Positions 33,927 through 43,908 of a DNA stretch of 64,000 nucleotides are shown piece by piece. Each line of letters begins with the position of its first letter. Position 1 is the stretch's first letter. Origin of the DNA: Pseudanabaena sp. Salubria-1. Its GTDB lineage: Bacteria; Cyanobacteriota; Cyanobacteriia; Pseudanabaenales; Pseudanabaenaceae. The notes beneath the pieces are model-generated. The model worked only from the letters and a program-made list of their open reading frames with translations, ran no database searches and was not told the DNA's origin. The position numbers and the translations under genes are program-made. The stretch covers positions 124,001-188,000 of the forward strand of contig JALQCR010000002.1 of assembly GCA_023336205.1 (NCBI GenBank), written 5' to 3'.

Positions 33927-36900
33927 CTATTCCAACATCACCCGCTTACCCTGCTTAATCTCCTTCATCATCGATCGCCCCAAAGCGGTGAGATATTCCT
34001 TCACATCTTCCTCAGTTTCCAAAATCGGCTTAGTCACCGCCGAAGTTGCCCGAATCACAGCGATCGGCTTAACGGTCGGCAAAGGCTGAGGATCAGAGGA
34101 ACCGCTTTTTCCTTTTTCCTTTTCCCTTTTTCCTTCCCAATCGGCAGCTTGTAACTGTTGCTGCAAAGATTCCGCCTGTTGATCGATGCGATTAATTAGG
34201 GTGCTATACAAATTCGTTAACTCACTGCTGCGGGCGATCGCCGCGTCAATAGTTGAGGATTGATTAGCAGTTGTCATCACCCGATCTAGTTCCACCAGAT
34301 TTAGATCGAGGCGATCGCCCAAATCACCATGCACCTGCGTGACATAAACCTGTACCTTTTCGCGTAGTTTCGAGCTTTGCTGCTGCACCTGTTCAATTTG
34401 CGATCGCAAAGCTTCCCGCACTTTTGACTGCACAGGACTGAGCAAAGTCTTTAACTCTGGAATCCGCTTAGTCGGATCGCTAAGGGCAAGAATTTGCTGT
34501 GCCGTTTCGACCCGTTGCCGCAATTCCTGTTCTTGAATATGATGCAGATCGGGCTGTAAAGACTTGATTTGGGCGATCGCCTCCTGAAAAATAATTACCT
34601 GACTGCCAAAGAAAGAATTTAACTTATCGCGATCGTCAATATATTTCTCTAGGGCAACTTCTGCATTTTGAATCGCTCTAAAGAAATTTGCCGCGCCATC
34701 ATGGTCTAACAAATTTTGGATTAATTGCTGATAGGTTTGTAACTCACTCACAAAGGGCAAGCGATCGCGCTCTGCTTGAACCAGCCAACCTTGCAACGCC
34801 GCGATCTGTTTCTTAAAAGATTCACGATACTGCTCATAGAGTTTTTGCCAATCTGAAGCAGGATTTTGATCGAATAGCTCACTTGCCAAATCCCGCGCCA
34901 CTTTCACCGTAGCCAGATTCACCTCTTCGGTTAACCTGATTAGATATTCTTCTTTGCCTAGTTTTGATGTCAGTTTTTTAACCAAATCCCTCTCTTTGGG
35001 ATCTTTGGGATTGACCACCTCAGCGTGATGACGCAATTCGGCTTTACCTTGATTGATCACCTCCGCCAAGATTCCTAAAATGTCAAAATCATCCCAACCA
35101 TAGGGACGCACCCGAAACTTTTCGAGCAAATTGCGAATACTCACCCGTCGATGCGATCGCACTTCATCCGCCAAATAAGAAATCAAATCAGCATGGGCGG
35201 CGGCATTAGGATGATTTGGATCAAGCAGATTTTGCTGCTCAGTATCACGGGTGAACGCATTTATAATTTGCGCCTCATCCTTAAAGACACTCTGCACATA
35301 GCCCAACTTACTATAAAGATTTTCGACTAGATATCGCAAACCTTCCGTAATTACGTTTTTAGCATCCCTAGCAGGAATATTTACCTTATTGCCACAGGCA
35401 AAGACATCAGCTTCAGCAATTTGCGATCGCAGGATGCTAGTTATTTCCTCTTTCCGTTTACTATTTTGGTCTCTACGCGCATCCAAAATCTTTTGAATAC
35501 TCGCACTCAAACCCAGCCGACTCTTTTTATGGATATAGTCATCTGTTCTGACTAGCTCAGTGATTTCGTCTAGCAAGCGCTGATCGTCAGGTAAACGCAC
35601 AATCACTTCCTGCTGTGAATGCGTCATCATCAAGCAAGCCGTATCATCTTGCATTTCGCCATAGCGATCGTAATTGGGCGTAATCAGATGCAAAGTGAAA
35701 TCATATTGCTGATTGCCAGAGGCGCGATCGTCGATCTTACGGTTAAATTCATATTGATGGCGCTCATCATAGCGATATTTCTTATCAACAAAAATACTAT
35801 TCCAAATTGATGCCTGTAGCTGCTCAATTACTGCATCATTGTTAATATTGATTTTCTTAATCTCGCGCCCAATTTCCTGCTCTTCCTGCGTCAAAAAGAT
35901 ATAAATATCGCCTTCCCGTTGGATTAAAGTCTGACGCTCCAATCTTTCCAAAGAAGATTTCAGGCGATCGCGCAGGGCTAATTTATCTTGATCGATGTCA
36001 CTAAGACAGAGGGTAGTCAAGTTGTCCAAATTAGCGCGAATTGACTGCACATACTTGATCATAAATAGGGTTTTGAGTACAGGCAGATCATCTTTCTCCT
36101 GTAATTGCGAATTGTCCGCAGCTTGAGCAATGGCGCGTTTCACTGATGTATCCAAAAATCCTTCAATCGCTGCATAAAAGCGATCGAAAGGTACTAATAC
36201 CCCCGTTTCACTATGTGCCACATCCTTAGCCGCAATTTGGAAAGCATCTAACAGCGATCGCTCTCCCATCGCCAAATGCTTACCTGCGGCTCCCGTCAGC
36301 CTAATCTGTTCAAATACTTTTTGCAGTAATTTAAACTGATAAGGCACAAAGGGATAGGTCGATGCAAACTCGGTGCGATCGCGATATCCCAGTAACTCAG
36401 CACAGTCCTCGCTAAAAGTAATTTGGTTCTTGAGAACGGCTTCTTTTTGGACATATAAATCTTGTAAAAAGCTCTTAGCCCCATCCGACTTTACTAATAG
36501 CCGTAGGCGAATTACTTCATCGGTATTCGCCGAAGAAAGGCTAATCGGACGACCAAAGCGCCCCACAATTTTAGAAAAATCATTACCCTTAATCCGATTT
36601 TTGGTAATCTCGTCCATCGCCTCCTGTGATGTGACGATGACCCAAGCCCGCCCCTTACAATGAATCCCCAAGTCCTCCACCACAGTTTGGAGATTGAGCA
36701 TCAGATCGGAATTTGCCCCAATATACTGCCCCACCTCATCGACCATAAACATGATTTGATGATGCTTGCCCCGTTGATCGAGATATTCCTTAACCGATCG
36801 CGCAAATTTTTCGGGACTAATATCTACCGTCTGATTGCTAAACGCTTCGACCATCAGACGGGCTTCATTTTCAGCCATCCCCGTCACCGTCTGCAAAGCT

Positions 36901-37529
36901 TCTTGAATGGTTGACTGTTCAAAATGCCAACTATTACGCTCCGATTCCCAAGTATTACCATTTAAAGCTTGAAACGCATTTTTAAACGCAAGGTAAATCC
37001 CCCTCTGATCGAGCCGCCTCTCAAAATCAGCGATCGCAGGTATGGCTCCAAAGTATCCTAACTTTTCATCAAAAACTTTCTGAAAAACTTTGACAATGCT
37101 ATCCTTTTGCGACTTGCTACCCGCATCAGCCTTAGAATCGATATTAAATAAAATTACATCCGCGTCTGTATTAACCGATCGCTGAATATTTGCTCTCAGC
37201 ACGCCATCAGGAATCCGCACATCATCAAAAAAATCAAAGGCTCTTTTGCCATTGATCGCCCGATTTTCTAGCAAATATGCCAAGATTTTTAAAAAGTGTG
37301 ATTTCCCCGATCCAAAGAACCCCGCAATCCATACCCCCATTTTGTCCGTGGGCTGATCGAGGGCGCTGTTATGGCGATCGAAAAAAGTCCGAAAATGTCC
37401 ATCTAGCTCATGAGTAACGACATATTCATCCAACTCCTGATAGATATTAGCCTCATCATCCTGCCCGACCTTAATCACCCCATTGATCGGACGATTGATG
37501 TCTTTATAAAACAATTCTTGAATTTGCAT
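33927..37529 (-). CDS. brxC: BREX P-loop ATPase BrxC
   Basis: Protein of 1,200 residues, the usual length. The N-terminus MQIQELFYKDINRPINGVIK is characteristic, followed by WIAGFFGSGKSHFLK (Walker A) near residue 70 and a Walker B region near IMFMVDEVGQYIG. The C-terminal 400 residues are mostly coiled coil. BrxC is a large AAA-like ATPase of the BREX complex and works with PglX and PglZ. It lies downstream of brxB, from which it is separated by an exceptionally stable hairpin. Confidence 0.94.
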   Translation of the reverse strand: MQIQELFYKDINRPINGVIKVGQDDEANIYQELDEYVVTHELDGHFRTFFDRHNSALDQPTDKMGVWIAGFFGSGKSHFLKILAYLLENRAINGKRAFDFFDDVRIPDGVLRANIQRSVNTDADVILFNIDSKADAGSKSQKDSIVKVFQKVFDEKLGYFGAIPAIADFERRLDQRGIYLAFKNAFQALNGNTWESERNSWHFEQSTIQEALQTVTGMAENEARLMVEAFSNQTVDISPEKFARSVKEYLDQRGKHHQIMFMVDEVGQYIGANSDLMLNLQTVVEDLGIHCKGRAWVIVTSQEAMDEITKNRIKGNDFSKIVGRFGRPISLSSANTDEVIRLRLLVKSDGAKSFLQDLYVQKEAVLKNQITFSEDCAELLGYRDRTEFASTYPFVPYQFKLLQKVFEQIRLTGAAGKHLAMGERSLLDAFQIAAKDVAHSETGVLVPFDRFYAAIEGFLDTSVKRAIAQAADNSQLQEKDDLPVLKTLFMIKYVQSIRANLDNLTTLCLSDIDQDKLALRDRLKSSLERLERQTLIQREGDIYIFLTQEEQEIGREIKKININNDAVIEQLQASIWNSIFVDKKYRYDERHQYEFNRKIDDRASGNQQYDFTLHLITPNYDRYGEMQDDTACLMMTHSQQEVIVRLPDDQRLLDEITELVRTDDYIHKKSRLGLSASIQKILDARRDQNSKRKEEITSILRSQIAEADVFACGNKVNIPARDAKNVITEGLRYLVENLYSKLGYVQSVFKDEAQIINAFTRDTEQQNLLDPNHPNAAAHADLISYLADEVRSHRRVSIRNLLEKFRVRPYGWDDFDILGILAEVINQGKAELRHHAEVVNPKDPKERDLVKKLTSKLGKEEYLIRLTEEVNLATVKVARDLASELFDQNPASDWQKLYEQYRESFKKQIAALQGWLVQAERDRLPFVSELQTYQQLIQNLLDHDGAANFFRAIQNAEVALEKYIDDRDKLNSFFGSQVIIFQEAIAQIKSLQPDLHHIQEQELRQRVETAQQILALSDPTKRIPELKTLLSPVQSKVREALRSQIEQVQQQSSKLREKVQVYVTQVHGDLGDRLDLNLVELDRVMTTANQSSTIDAAIARSSELTNLYSTLINRIDQQAESLQQQLQAADWEGKREKEKGKSGSSDPQPLPTVKPIAVIRATSAVTKPILETEEDVKEYLTALGRSMMKEIKQGKRVMLE

Positions 37530-37555
37530 ATCTTATCTCACACCTTACAGCTTAT

Positions 37556-37604
37556 AGAGAGATTTGTGAAAAGGCGGCCCCGCCGCCTTTTCACAAATCT
37601 CTCT
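37556..37604 (-). promoter_or_regulatory. 23-bp perfect hairpin between brxB and brxC
   Basis: The arms AGAGAGATTTGTGAAAAGGC-GGC and complement close on three bases. On the transcribed strand no T-run follows, so it is not a standard terminator. It lies 11 bases after the brxB stop and 26 bases before the brxC start, a position where it could protect, process or attenuate the message. Confidence 0.75.
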
Positions 37605-37614
37605 GGATTTTAAT

Positions 37615-38196
37615 TTAGCGCAAAGCGCTGGATCTACGCACCAACGAAAAAGCTCTGTAATAATTATCGTCTTTAAATAGGTTAAACAACCGTAATTCTT
37701 GACCATCATAAACCCCAGGGAAAAACATCACTAAAGGCTTGCGATCTAAAGCAGAATGCAAATTGTTTAAAATTGTATGCGATCGTAACAACGGATAACT
37801 AGCGCCCACGCCCGTAATCAAGAACAAGTCTTCATCACCTCGGAGCAAGCTTTTAATATAGGCGATTATCTCTTCAGGCAATAACAATGGTCTAATCGCT
37901 TTTTCTAACTTCCCATTGCCTTGTACATCTTCCATCTTGAATGCTTTGTGCAATAATTTTTTGGTTTCGAGAATATCAATTATTATTTGATACAAATTAA
38001 ATTCTCTGACTTTAACACCTTGCTCAACTAAGCTTAACTGTAACTTTGGCAGATGTTCTGAAACTACTAGTTCATCCTTTGGATCGTAATCAAAAATATA
38101 AAATCCAATCTCATTACCAATTCCCTGATTATTAAGCAGGTGAGGCTCTCTAATCTCCAAATCCAATTGCTCTAGACGCTTTTCTACTATCAACAC
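37615..38196 (-). CDS. brxB: BREX protein BrxB (DUF1788)
   Basis: Protein of 193 residues, standard length for BrxB. Conserved strips: GNEIGFYIFDYDPKDELVV, LLHKAFKMEDV, DLFLITGVGASYPLLRSHTILNNL and PLVMFFPGVYDGQELRLF. BrxB is a small essential part of BREX whose activity is unclear. It is the first gene of the leftward BREX operon, so the operon promoter should be in the 80-base gap before the next gene. Confidence 0.93.
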   Translation of the reverse strand: MLIVEKRLEQLDLEIREPHLLNNQGIGNEIGFYIFDYDPKDELVVSEHLPKLQLSLVEQGVKVREFNLYQIIIDILETKKLLHKAFKMEDVQGNGKLEKAIRPLLLPEEIIAYIKSLLRGDEDLFLITGVGASYPLLRSHTILNNLHSALDRKPLVMFFPGVYDGQELRLFNLFKDDNYYRAFSLVRRSSALR

Positions 38197-38279
38197 AAAC
38201 CTCTAAACTCTTAAATTGGTTACGTTTAATTACTATCACTGTAAGCTATAGGATTAGTCCGACTAACTCTATAGCTTGA

Positions 38280-38591
38280 TTAGATGGGGTTTGCTACTTC
38301 AGCAGGTTTAGCTTCTTTAGGCTTTTTCTCAAATACTTGAATATTTGGCTCAAGCAATACAAATCCTGTCTCAGTAGCTTCACCCATCTTGCCTGCGATC
38401 GCCGCTACCCACTGCGGATAATTAGCCTGTGCATCTTCCAACTTCTTAAATACCTTGGGTTTCACAGTAACGCTAAAGATTTGACCATCACAATCTAAAT
38501 CAAAGGACTTCCAACCGTTTTTATCAACTGACACGTCAACAGGGAGTTCATTAATTTTGATGGTTAATTCCAGTTTTCCTTGTATTGCCAT
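38280..38591 (-). CDS. small conserved cyanobacterial protein
   Basis: Protein of 103 residues: beta-rich MAIQGKLELTIKINELPVDV, FDLDCDGQIFSVTVKPKVFK, then WVAAIAGKMGEATETGFVLL and a basic tail. Proteins like this are common in cyanobacteria and are sometimes labelled FinO-like; I see no evidence for that function. It lies upstream of the BREX operon in the same direction and might be cotranscribed, though the 83-base gap leaves room for a promoter. Confidence 0.7.
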   Translation of the reverse strand: MAIQGKLELTIKINELPVDVSVDKNGWKSFDLDCDGQIFSVTVKPKVFKKLEDAQANYPQWVAAIAGKMGEATETGFVLLEPNIQVFEKKPKEAKPAEVANPI

Positions 38592-38722
38592 ATTTGCACA
38601 GTATGTCTAATGATTGATATGTATTAATAACACATTTGATTTCCTACCATACGATACCAGAGCTTAAACCTCAGATCTAAAGAAGCTTTAGCGATTTCAA
38701 TTAGGTTATTACTGTTCTAAAT

Positions 38723-39214
38723 ATGACTAAAAGTATTCCAGATAAATGTAAAAAGTGTGCGATGCTTTCGGCGGCTCAAGCTCAAGAACTTCACGGCAGT
38801 AATGGCGATCGCTGTTGGAATCCTGCGGTTTGCTATAGCCGCCGTTCCTATGCCCGTCATCGAGATCGCCGTAATCTAATTCGTTCTCGTCAACGTGGTA
38901 ATGCGGATGAAAATTTAGTTGTAAATACTGATGGATTTTCATCGATTTTTTGGGCGATGTTAGTGGTTTATCGACAGTCGGGAACAGATACACTAATTCA
39001 TGCGATCGCGGTTCAGATCTGGAAAGGGCAGGAAAAATTTGCATCGGTTTCACCGATTCATTGTACGGGGATGGTTGAGACACAAGTACATACTTATGTG
39101 CAGAAAGTATTGGTTTTGCTAGAGTCAAATTATGGGATTAAGAAATTTGCAAGTCAAGAACGTCTCGATCCTTGGCTTTGTCATTTGCGTCCTTGCCCTT
39201 GTCATTCAAATTAA
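38723..39214 (+). CDS. cysteine-containing cyanobacterial protein of unknown function
   Basis: Protein of 163 residues. N-terminal cysteines (CKKCAMLSAAQ... GDRCWNPAVCYSRRSYARH) form a possible zinc-binding or iron-sulphur group followed by a very basic stretch, suggesting nucleic-acid contact. The C-terminus ends in further cysteines (LCHLRPCPCHSN). The next gene starts 14 bases downstream, so the two form a small operon. No family name is recognised. Confidence 0.65.
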   Translation: MTKSIPDKCKKCAMLSAAQAQELHGSNGDRCWNPAVCYSRRSYARHRDRRNLIRSRQRGNADENLVVNTDGFSSIFWAMLVVYRQSGTDTLIHAIAVQIWKGQEKFASVSPIHCTGMVETQVHTYVQKVLVLLESNYGIKKFASQERLDPWLCHLRPCPCHSN

Positions 39215-39228
39215 TTTTCGGTGTGACA

Positions 39229-39891
39229 ATGAAAGTTAAACAGCTTGAGTTGGATTTATGGGATGTCCTTTCGACTGCGAGACAGACTCCTGAAGATGCA
39301 AATTTACCAATGGTATTTAAGCTTTTAGATCTGACTCTGGTTGATCTTGATACGCGATCGCAGTTACGAATAGCAGGAGAAGCGGTATGTCAAATTACTG
39401 ATTTGTTTTGCGATCGCTCTAGCTTTTTATTTGAGGAGTTACATTCTCGTACAGCTAATGGTGAACCAATCATGGCTGATGATGCTTTTGATCGTTATGT
39501 GCGTCAGTCTATGGTGGTTGATTTTGAGCAGTTTATTGAGCCATTGCCGAGTTTGACTAGGAAAACTCCTGAACAAGCAAAGAATGGTAATTCGATTTTT
39601 GGCGAAATTGATAAGGAAGTTTTGATTCAAGCTTTAGAACAGGAAAGTTTACTTAGTGTGGAGGAGGAATTTGAACGGGCGATTAGTACTGCTCATGCTG
39701 AGAATGTTTCGGGTTGGATTGAAGCGATCTCGCAATGCATTACAAATAATTCTCATCCTATTTGCTTGAAAGATTTTCAAAAAACTTTAAAATTGCCCAT
39801 CGTAGAGATTTGGCTGGGGTTACTTTTAGGTGATTTCAAACTTGAGCAACGAGGAAATTTTTATGATTCAAACGAGATTTGGATTAGCTAA
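39229..39891 (+). CDS. unknown protein, partner of the preceding gene
   Basis: Protein of 220 residues from MKVKQLELDLWDVL; an upstream start is possible but would overlap the previous gene. It is acidic and helical (FEQFIEPLPSLTRKTPEQAK, SVEEEFERAISTAHAENV) with no motif I recognise. Its stop overlaps that of the convergent cupin gene by 4 bases. Confidence 0.65.
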   Translation: MKVKQLELDLWDVLSTARQTPEDANLPMVFKLLDLTLVDLDTRSQLRIAGEAVCQITDLFCDRSSFLFEELHSRTANGEPIMADDAFDRYVRQSMVVDFEQFIEPLPSLTRKTPEQAKNGNSIFGEIDKEVLIQALEQESLLSVEEEFERAISTAHAENVSGWIEAISQCITNNSHPICLKDFQKTLKLPIVEIWLGLLLGDFKLEQRGNFYDSNEIWIS

Positions 39892-40211
39892 GGTGAAAAA
39901 TGACCATGCACGGCAAGCCAAATACAAGCTGGTTCGACACTGGTATATTCAACGCGATGCTTTGTATACGTGTGAATTAGCAGATAATCTCCCGCTTTTA
40001 GTCGTATTCTCGTACCGCCTGCATAGGAAAGTTCGGCTTCACCTTGAAGTAAGATTACCCATTCATCAAGTTCTTGGCCATACCATTGTCCAGAGGGAGT
40101 AGTTTGTCCTGTGGAAATAATGCGCTCAATCTGGATATTTTTCCCAGAAACAATTTGCTCAAATTTTTCTAACTGATATACTTCTTGAGACAGTTCGTAT
40201 ATGTTCGGCAT
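39888..40211 (-). CDS. cupin-domain protein
   Basis: Protein of 107 residues with a single cupin barrel: WYGQELDEWVILLQGEAEL, then IRLKAGDYLLIHTYTKHRVEY, the second motif with the metal-binding histidine. Small cupins of this type are of unknown substrate. It is a stand-alone gene 14 bases upstream of the parB stop in the same direction. Confidence 0.82.
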   Translation of the reverse strand: MPNIYELSQEVYQLEKFEQIVSGKNIQIERIISTGQTTPSGQWYGQELDEWVILLQGEAELSYAGGTRIRLKAGDYLLIHTYTKHRVEYTSVEPACIWLAVHGHFSP

Positions 40212-40225
40212 AACCTCAATGAGTT

Positions 40226-41146
40226 TTACTCATCCTGAATTAAAGTTTCGATTTCGGCTAATAGCTTGGCAAGCTTTTTAGCTTTTTTAGGATTATCCCA
40301 AACCTTTGATTTTTTCATTGTGGTGAAAGCATCATTCATCAAATCTTTGAGAGAAGGCTCTGTGGTGATCGTATCTTTAACAGAATTAATAGCAGCAATC
40401 CTAGTTTTAATTTGAGAGAGAGACAGATTTTGAGCAATAGCCTCTTCAAGTAATTCTTGCCGTTGAGATTCGTCTCGGATACGAGCGATCGCTCTTGCTT
40501 TGGTAAATTCTAATTTGCCCTGACGCAATGTTTCTAAAACATCATCAGGCATATTTAATAGTGGTAAACGATTTGTGCGGAAGGACTCAGCATTAAATCT
40601 TCCAACATTAGCCAGTAAAGATTCGATCGCTTCAAGTTGACGGGTAACGTTATCCGTCAACTCTAATCCACGCTTTTTAGCATTGGCAGATTGGTTTAAT
40701 GTTGACGTAATATCACCGATCTGAATATCAAGGGAAAGCGATAATAGCTCTAGAATAGCCTCAGTTTCTTCGACAGGATTTAAGTCTTCACGCTGTAAAT
40801 TTTCGACGAGAGCAATTTGGATCGCTTCTCTGTCCGTAACTTCTTTACTGATGATGGGTACTACATCTAGTCCAAGAATTTGAGCAGCCCGAAATCTTCT
40901 TTCCCCTGCAATTAATTCATGTTGCCCATTTGCCAGAGGACGAACTAATAGAGGTTCTAAAATGCCATGTTCTTGGATTGATTGCACAAGTTGCTGCATC
41001 TTTTGCGGATCAAAATATCGGCGCGGCTGCTTAATTGGCAACTGGATCATATCAACCTTAGTGGTCTGATTAATTGCAGGAGTCAGATCATCCAATAGAC
41101 GGACATTGCTAATTTGATACGCGGGTAAAGGTCGTTTGCTAGCCAT
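40226..41146 (-). CDS. parB: ParB-family partition protein
   Basis: Protein of 306 residues. The N-terminal ParB/Srx nuclease-fold domain carries GILEPLLVRPLANGQHELIAGERRFRA and ALVENLQREDLNPVEE (the C-box region). The central domain, with LTDNVTRQLEAIESLL and LEFTKARAIARIRD, is the DNA-binding part. It would bind parS and spread or slide along DNA. Its coding sequence itself contains one copy of a parS-like palindrome. Start ATG overlaps the parA stop by one base (TAATG). Confidence 0.92.
   Translation of the reverse strand: MASKRPLPAYQISNVRLLDDLTPAINQTTKVDMIQLPIKQPRRYFDPQKMQQLVQSIQEHGILEPLLVRPLANGQHELIAGERRFRAAQILGLDVVPIISKEVTDREAIQIALVENLQREDLNPVEETEAILELLSLSLDIQIGDITSTLNQSANAKKRGLELTDNVTRQLEAIESLLANVGRFNAESFRTNRLPLLNMPDDVLETLRQGKLEFTKARAIARIRDESQRQELLEEAIAQNLSLSQIKTRIAAINSVKDTITTEPSLKDLMNDAFTTMKKSKVWDNPKKAKKLAKLLAEIETLIQDE
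40637..40660. promoter_or_regulatory. parS-like palindrome inside parB
   Basis: TTGACGGGTAAC-GTTATCCGTCAA is a near-perfect palindrome (two mismatched positions) and recurs base for base at 42039-42062. Two identical 24-mers flanking the parA start region fit centromere or operator sites bound by the partition protein. Confidence 0.75.
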
Positions 41147-41898
41147 TAAATTGTCTCCAATGAATCTGTGATTTGGTTTAAAATATCGATAACTGGGTGC
41201 TTCGGGGAATGCAATGCTAAAGGTTCGTGCATTTGCGCCGAGTCGGGGAAAGAGATCGTCCTTGGGATGGGAGGATAGACGGTGGCAATTGATGATAGTT
41301 GGGTCTGAATGGTACTGAGGCTAGTTTTTGCTTGCAGGGTTTGTCCTTCGTGCATGGTGGGAATAAAGCCTGCAACTTTAAGGTTACGATTAGCCCTTTG
41401 TCGGACACGAGCAACGGTTTCTAGTAACAAATTACAACCAACTAGACTTTTATAATGGGTTTGAATAGGCACTAAAACATGGGTAGCCGCAATCAGGCTG
41501 ATATAGCTAAGGATGGCAAGGCTGGGAGGACAGTCAATCAAGATAAAATCATACTGCTCTTGGACTGTGGCGATCGCATCTTTAAGGCGCACTTCTCGAA
41601 ATTCAGCTAAGACCAATTCCATCTCGGCGGCACTCAACTGAATATTGGATGGGACTAAATCCATGCCATGAATATTTTGATGAATTGGTAAGCTTTCATA
41701 TTGGGTAATGGACTGATAAATAGTCTTGTCTAGTTGATAGATATCAAGTCCTAGAAATGATGTTAATGATGATTGCGGGTCCATATCGACGAGAAGGACT
41801 TTGCGATCGCGTTGGGCGAGTTGGTATCCCAGATTCATGGTTAGACTGGTTTTGCCAACCCCACCAGACTGATTAAATAGGGCAATAATCTTGGTCAC
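41146..41898 (-). CDS. parA: ParA-family partition ATPase
   Basis: Protein of 250 residues with the deviant Walker A FNQSGGVGKTSLTMNLG at residues 8-20, VLLVDMDPQSSLT (motif A'), and DFILIDCPPSLAIL (Walker B). It lacks a long N-terminal DNA-binding domain, so it is of the small type. With ParB and parS it would distribute a plasmid or chromosome region to daughter cells. Confidence 0.93.
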   Translation of the reverse strand: MTKIIALFNQSGGVGKTSLTMNLGYQLAQRDRKVLLVDMDPQSSLTSFLGLDIYQLDKTIYQSITQYESLPIHQNIHGMDLVPSNIQLSAAEMELVLAEFREVRLKDAIATVQEQYDFILIDCPPSLAILSYISLIAATHVLVPIQTHYKSLVGCNLLLETVARVRQRANRNLKVAGFIPTMHEGQTLQAKTSLSTIQTQLSSIATVYPPIPRTISFPDSAQMHEPLALHSPKHPVIDILNQITDSLETI

Positions 41899-42038
41899 AG
41901 GATATCTTGGTAAACAACACTTAAGCAGTGTAACTTATGTTTGTAAATTGTGCTGCCTTTAAAATAAATTCTATAGCCAGAGATTAATTTGTGCTTATAA
42001 ATACTTAGTTTAACGAACGTTTTATGTAAATTCCTGCG

Positions 42039-42062
42039 TTGACGGGTAACGTTATCCGTCAA
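42039..42062. promoter_or_regulatory. parS-like palindrome upstream of parA
   Basis: Identical to 40637-40660. It lies 140 bases upstream of the parA start, in the 303-base gap before the Argonaute gene end. The rest of that gap is AT-rich and should contain the parA promoter; no other element is recognised. Confidence 0.78.
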
Positions 42063-42201
42063 TTATCTCAAACATCAAAAGTTAGGTAAGACAGAAACAG
42101 CTGATCACCTTTTGTCATAATCAAGCGCGATCACTAACAGAGCCTTGTAGACAAAAATAATCTACTCAAATCAAAAATTGAGTAAGGTAGATAGCGGACA
42201 A

Positions 42202-43908
42202 TCATAGCCAAAACTGCCGATCGCCTTCTAAAACACTTGGATAAATACCATTTAATTTTAGATAAGCCATTCGATCTGCACCGTAAATAGGCATAGGTAC
42301 ACGAGGTGGATTTAAAGAACCATGATGTAAAAGTGTCAGTTTCAAAGTTGTCTCAAGAACACTTTCAATTGAAGCAGAATATCCTTCCTTACGAATCGTT
42401 AAACGGATTGGACGAGGAACCCCAATACTAGGTGGAACTTTTGTTGTAACTAAAATTGCATCATGGGGAGATAATTTCAACGCTAATCCAACTTCAGGAG
42501 CGATTAAAGATTTATTACTAAGTCCATATAATCTTGGAGCACCAGACTTTCTGCTTTCAACTAATATAAAATTTGCAGAAATCGCTTTAGCTCGTTTGAG
42601 TAAATGTGAAACTTCCTGACCACAAAATCGACCATCTCGATAAATCAGCACAGTTTTGTTCTCTAATTCAGATGCAGGCAATAGATTTTCCAATAATCTT
42701 TGGGGAATTTCCTCACCTTCAATTAAGGAATCTTCAATCCTATAGCGAATAAATTCACCTTGTCGGTTATAGAGTCGAATACTAGCACAAGCATTCATCG
42801 TTCCCGCCAAATGCTTTTTAGAAGCTCTAGAAATATCTAAGCCAATAAAATAATCAGCGATTTCCAGCGGTTCCGCCAAAATAAAAGGCAGATTTCCCAT
42901 CTTGGCAAGTACACCTGGAATGACTTGATTGAGAATATGACTATGATCTTTCTCTAAGGTATCAGAGTAGATGACTTGGCTAGCGATTTTGCGTCTTAGT
43001 AGATGGGAATATGCTGCTTGATAAAGACTACCACCATCTTCTTTATCAGCATGACGATCGCTCTCTGGAAGAAATACCAACACAATATCAATCGGGATAC
43101 CAAACCCAGCAATCCGATCAATTTCTTTCTCTAAAAGCACTCTTGCATCTGCACCGTCAAGGTTAGAAACTTGTAGAGTTATAGGTTCCACAACTTGATT
43201 GTCAAATCCGTAAGCCTTTAGTCTATCTTCAGTAGCTTTTAAAAAGCTACCAACCTTTTGATTACACAGTTTCAATACCACTATATTAATAGGTCTCTCG
43301 CCTAAATCAGTATGGCGACGATAAACGCCGCCTTTAGTTAGCCCCTTTAAAATCTCCTTTTGCACTCCTTTAAAACCTTTACCAAATAGTAGAGAAGTTT
43401 GGGCAATTGGAGTAGATGGCTGCCAGAAAGAATTTGGATTATTGCTACTGTTAAGGCTTTTTACTGAAAGCTGCAAACCGTATTCTTTTAGTTTTTCTGT
43501 TGCTGATAGCTTATACCCCTTTAATAAATCCATCCTTTCACCATAAGGAATCTTCGTTGACTTCAGAATCTGCCCATAGTTAACATCAAAGCGATCATCA
43601 GTATCTTCTGTCACACAGGGTCTTAGAGCCGCAAGAGCGTACTCGTATAGCTTTTTATTTTTACCAAATTTTACACCTACGACAGGCTGATCGTCTGGGG
43701 CTTCATTTAAAGCTTGTTTACTAGTTGAACCCACAGCAAGTGTAATCAACTTATCGCGACATTCTTGAATTGTGCCAACAATACTATCAATCCTACCGCT
43801 ACCACCAGTGTCTATATCCTGCACGTTTAGACCAATTAAAAGCTTCTCAAGATCTTGTCTCTGAGGATGATTTTGATAAAACTCCGCAAGATTACCTCGA
43901 AATAGAAT
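42202..43908 (-). pseudogene. ago: long prokaryotic Argonaute, 3' part (MID-PIWI; split by IS5-type element)
   Basis: About 568 residues spanning part of the N-terminal lobe, MID and PIWI. The PIWI catalytic positions are readable: first D in YFIGLDISRAS, a candidate E in IEDSLIEGEEIP, second D in LIYRDGRFCG, and last D in PIYGADRMAYL, so the slicer site (DEDD) appears intact. MID shows the strip LVFLPESDRHAD. Removing the insertion sequence and one AAT duplication joins it to the 5' part in frame (GVSSD-ILFRGN) to give 740 residues, the normal size of a long pAgo. As it stands only an N-terminally truncated product starting in the insertion sequence could be made. Confidence 0.92.

Noticed and set aside
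39830..40102. 90-residue frame on the plus strand
   Set aside because: It lies mostly antisense to the cupin gene, which has a recognisable fold.
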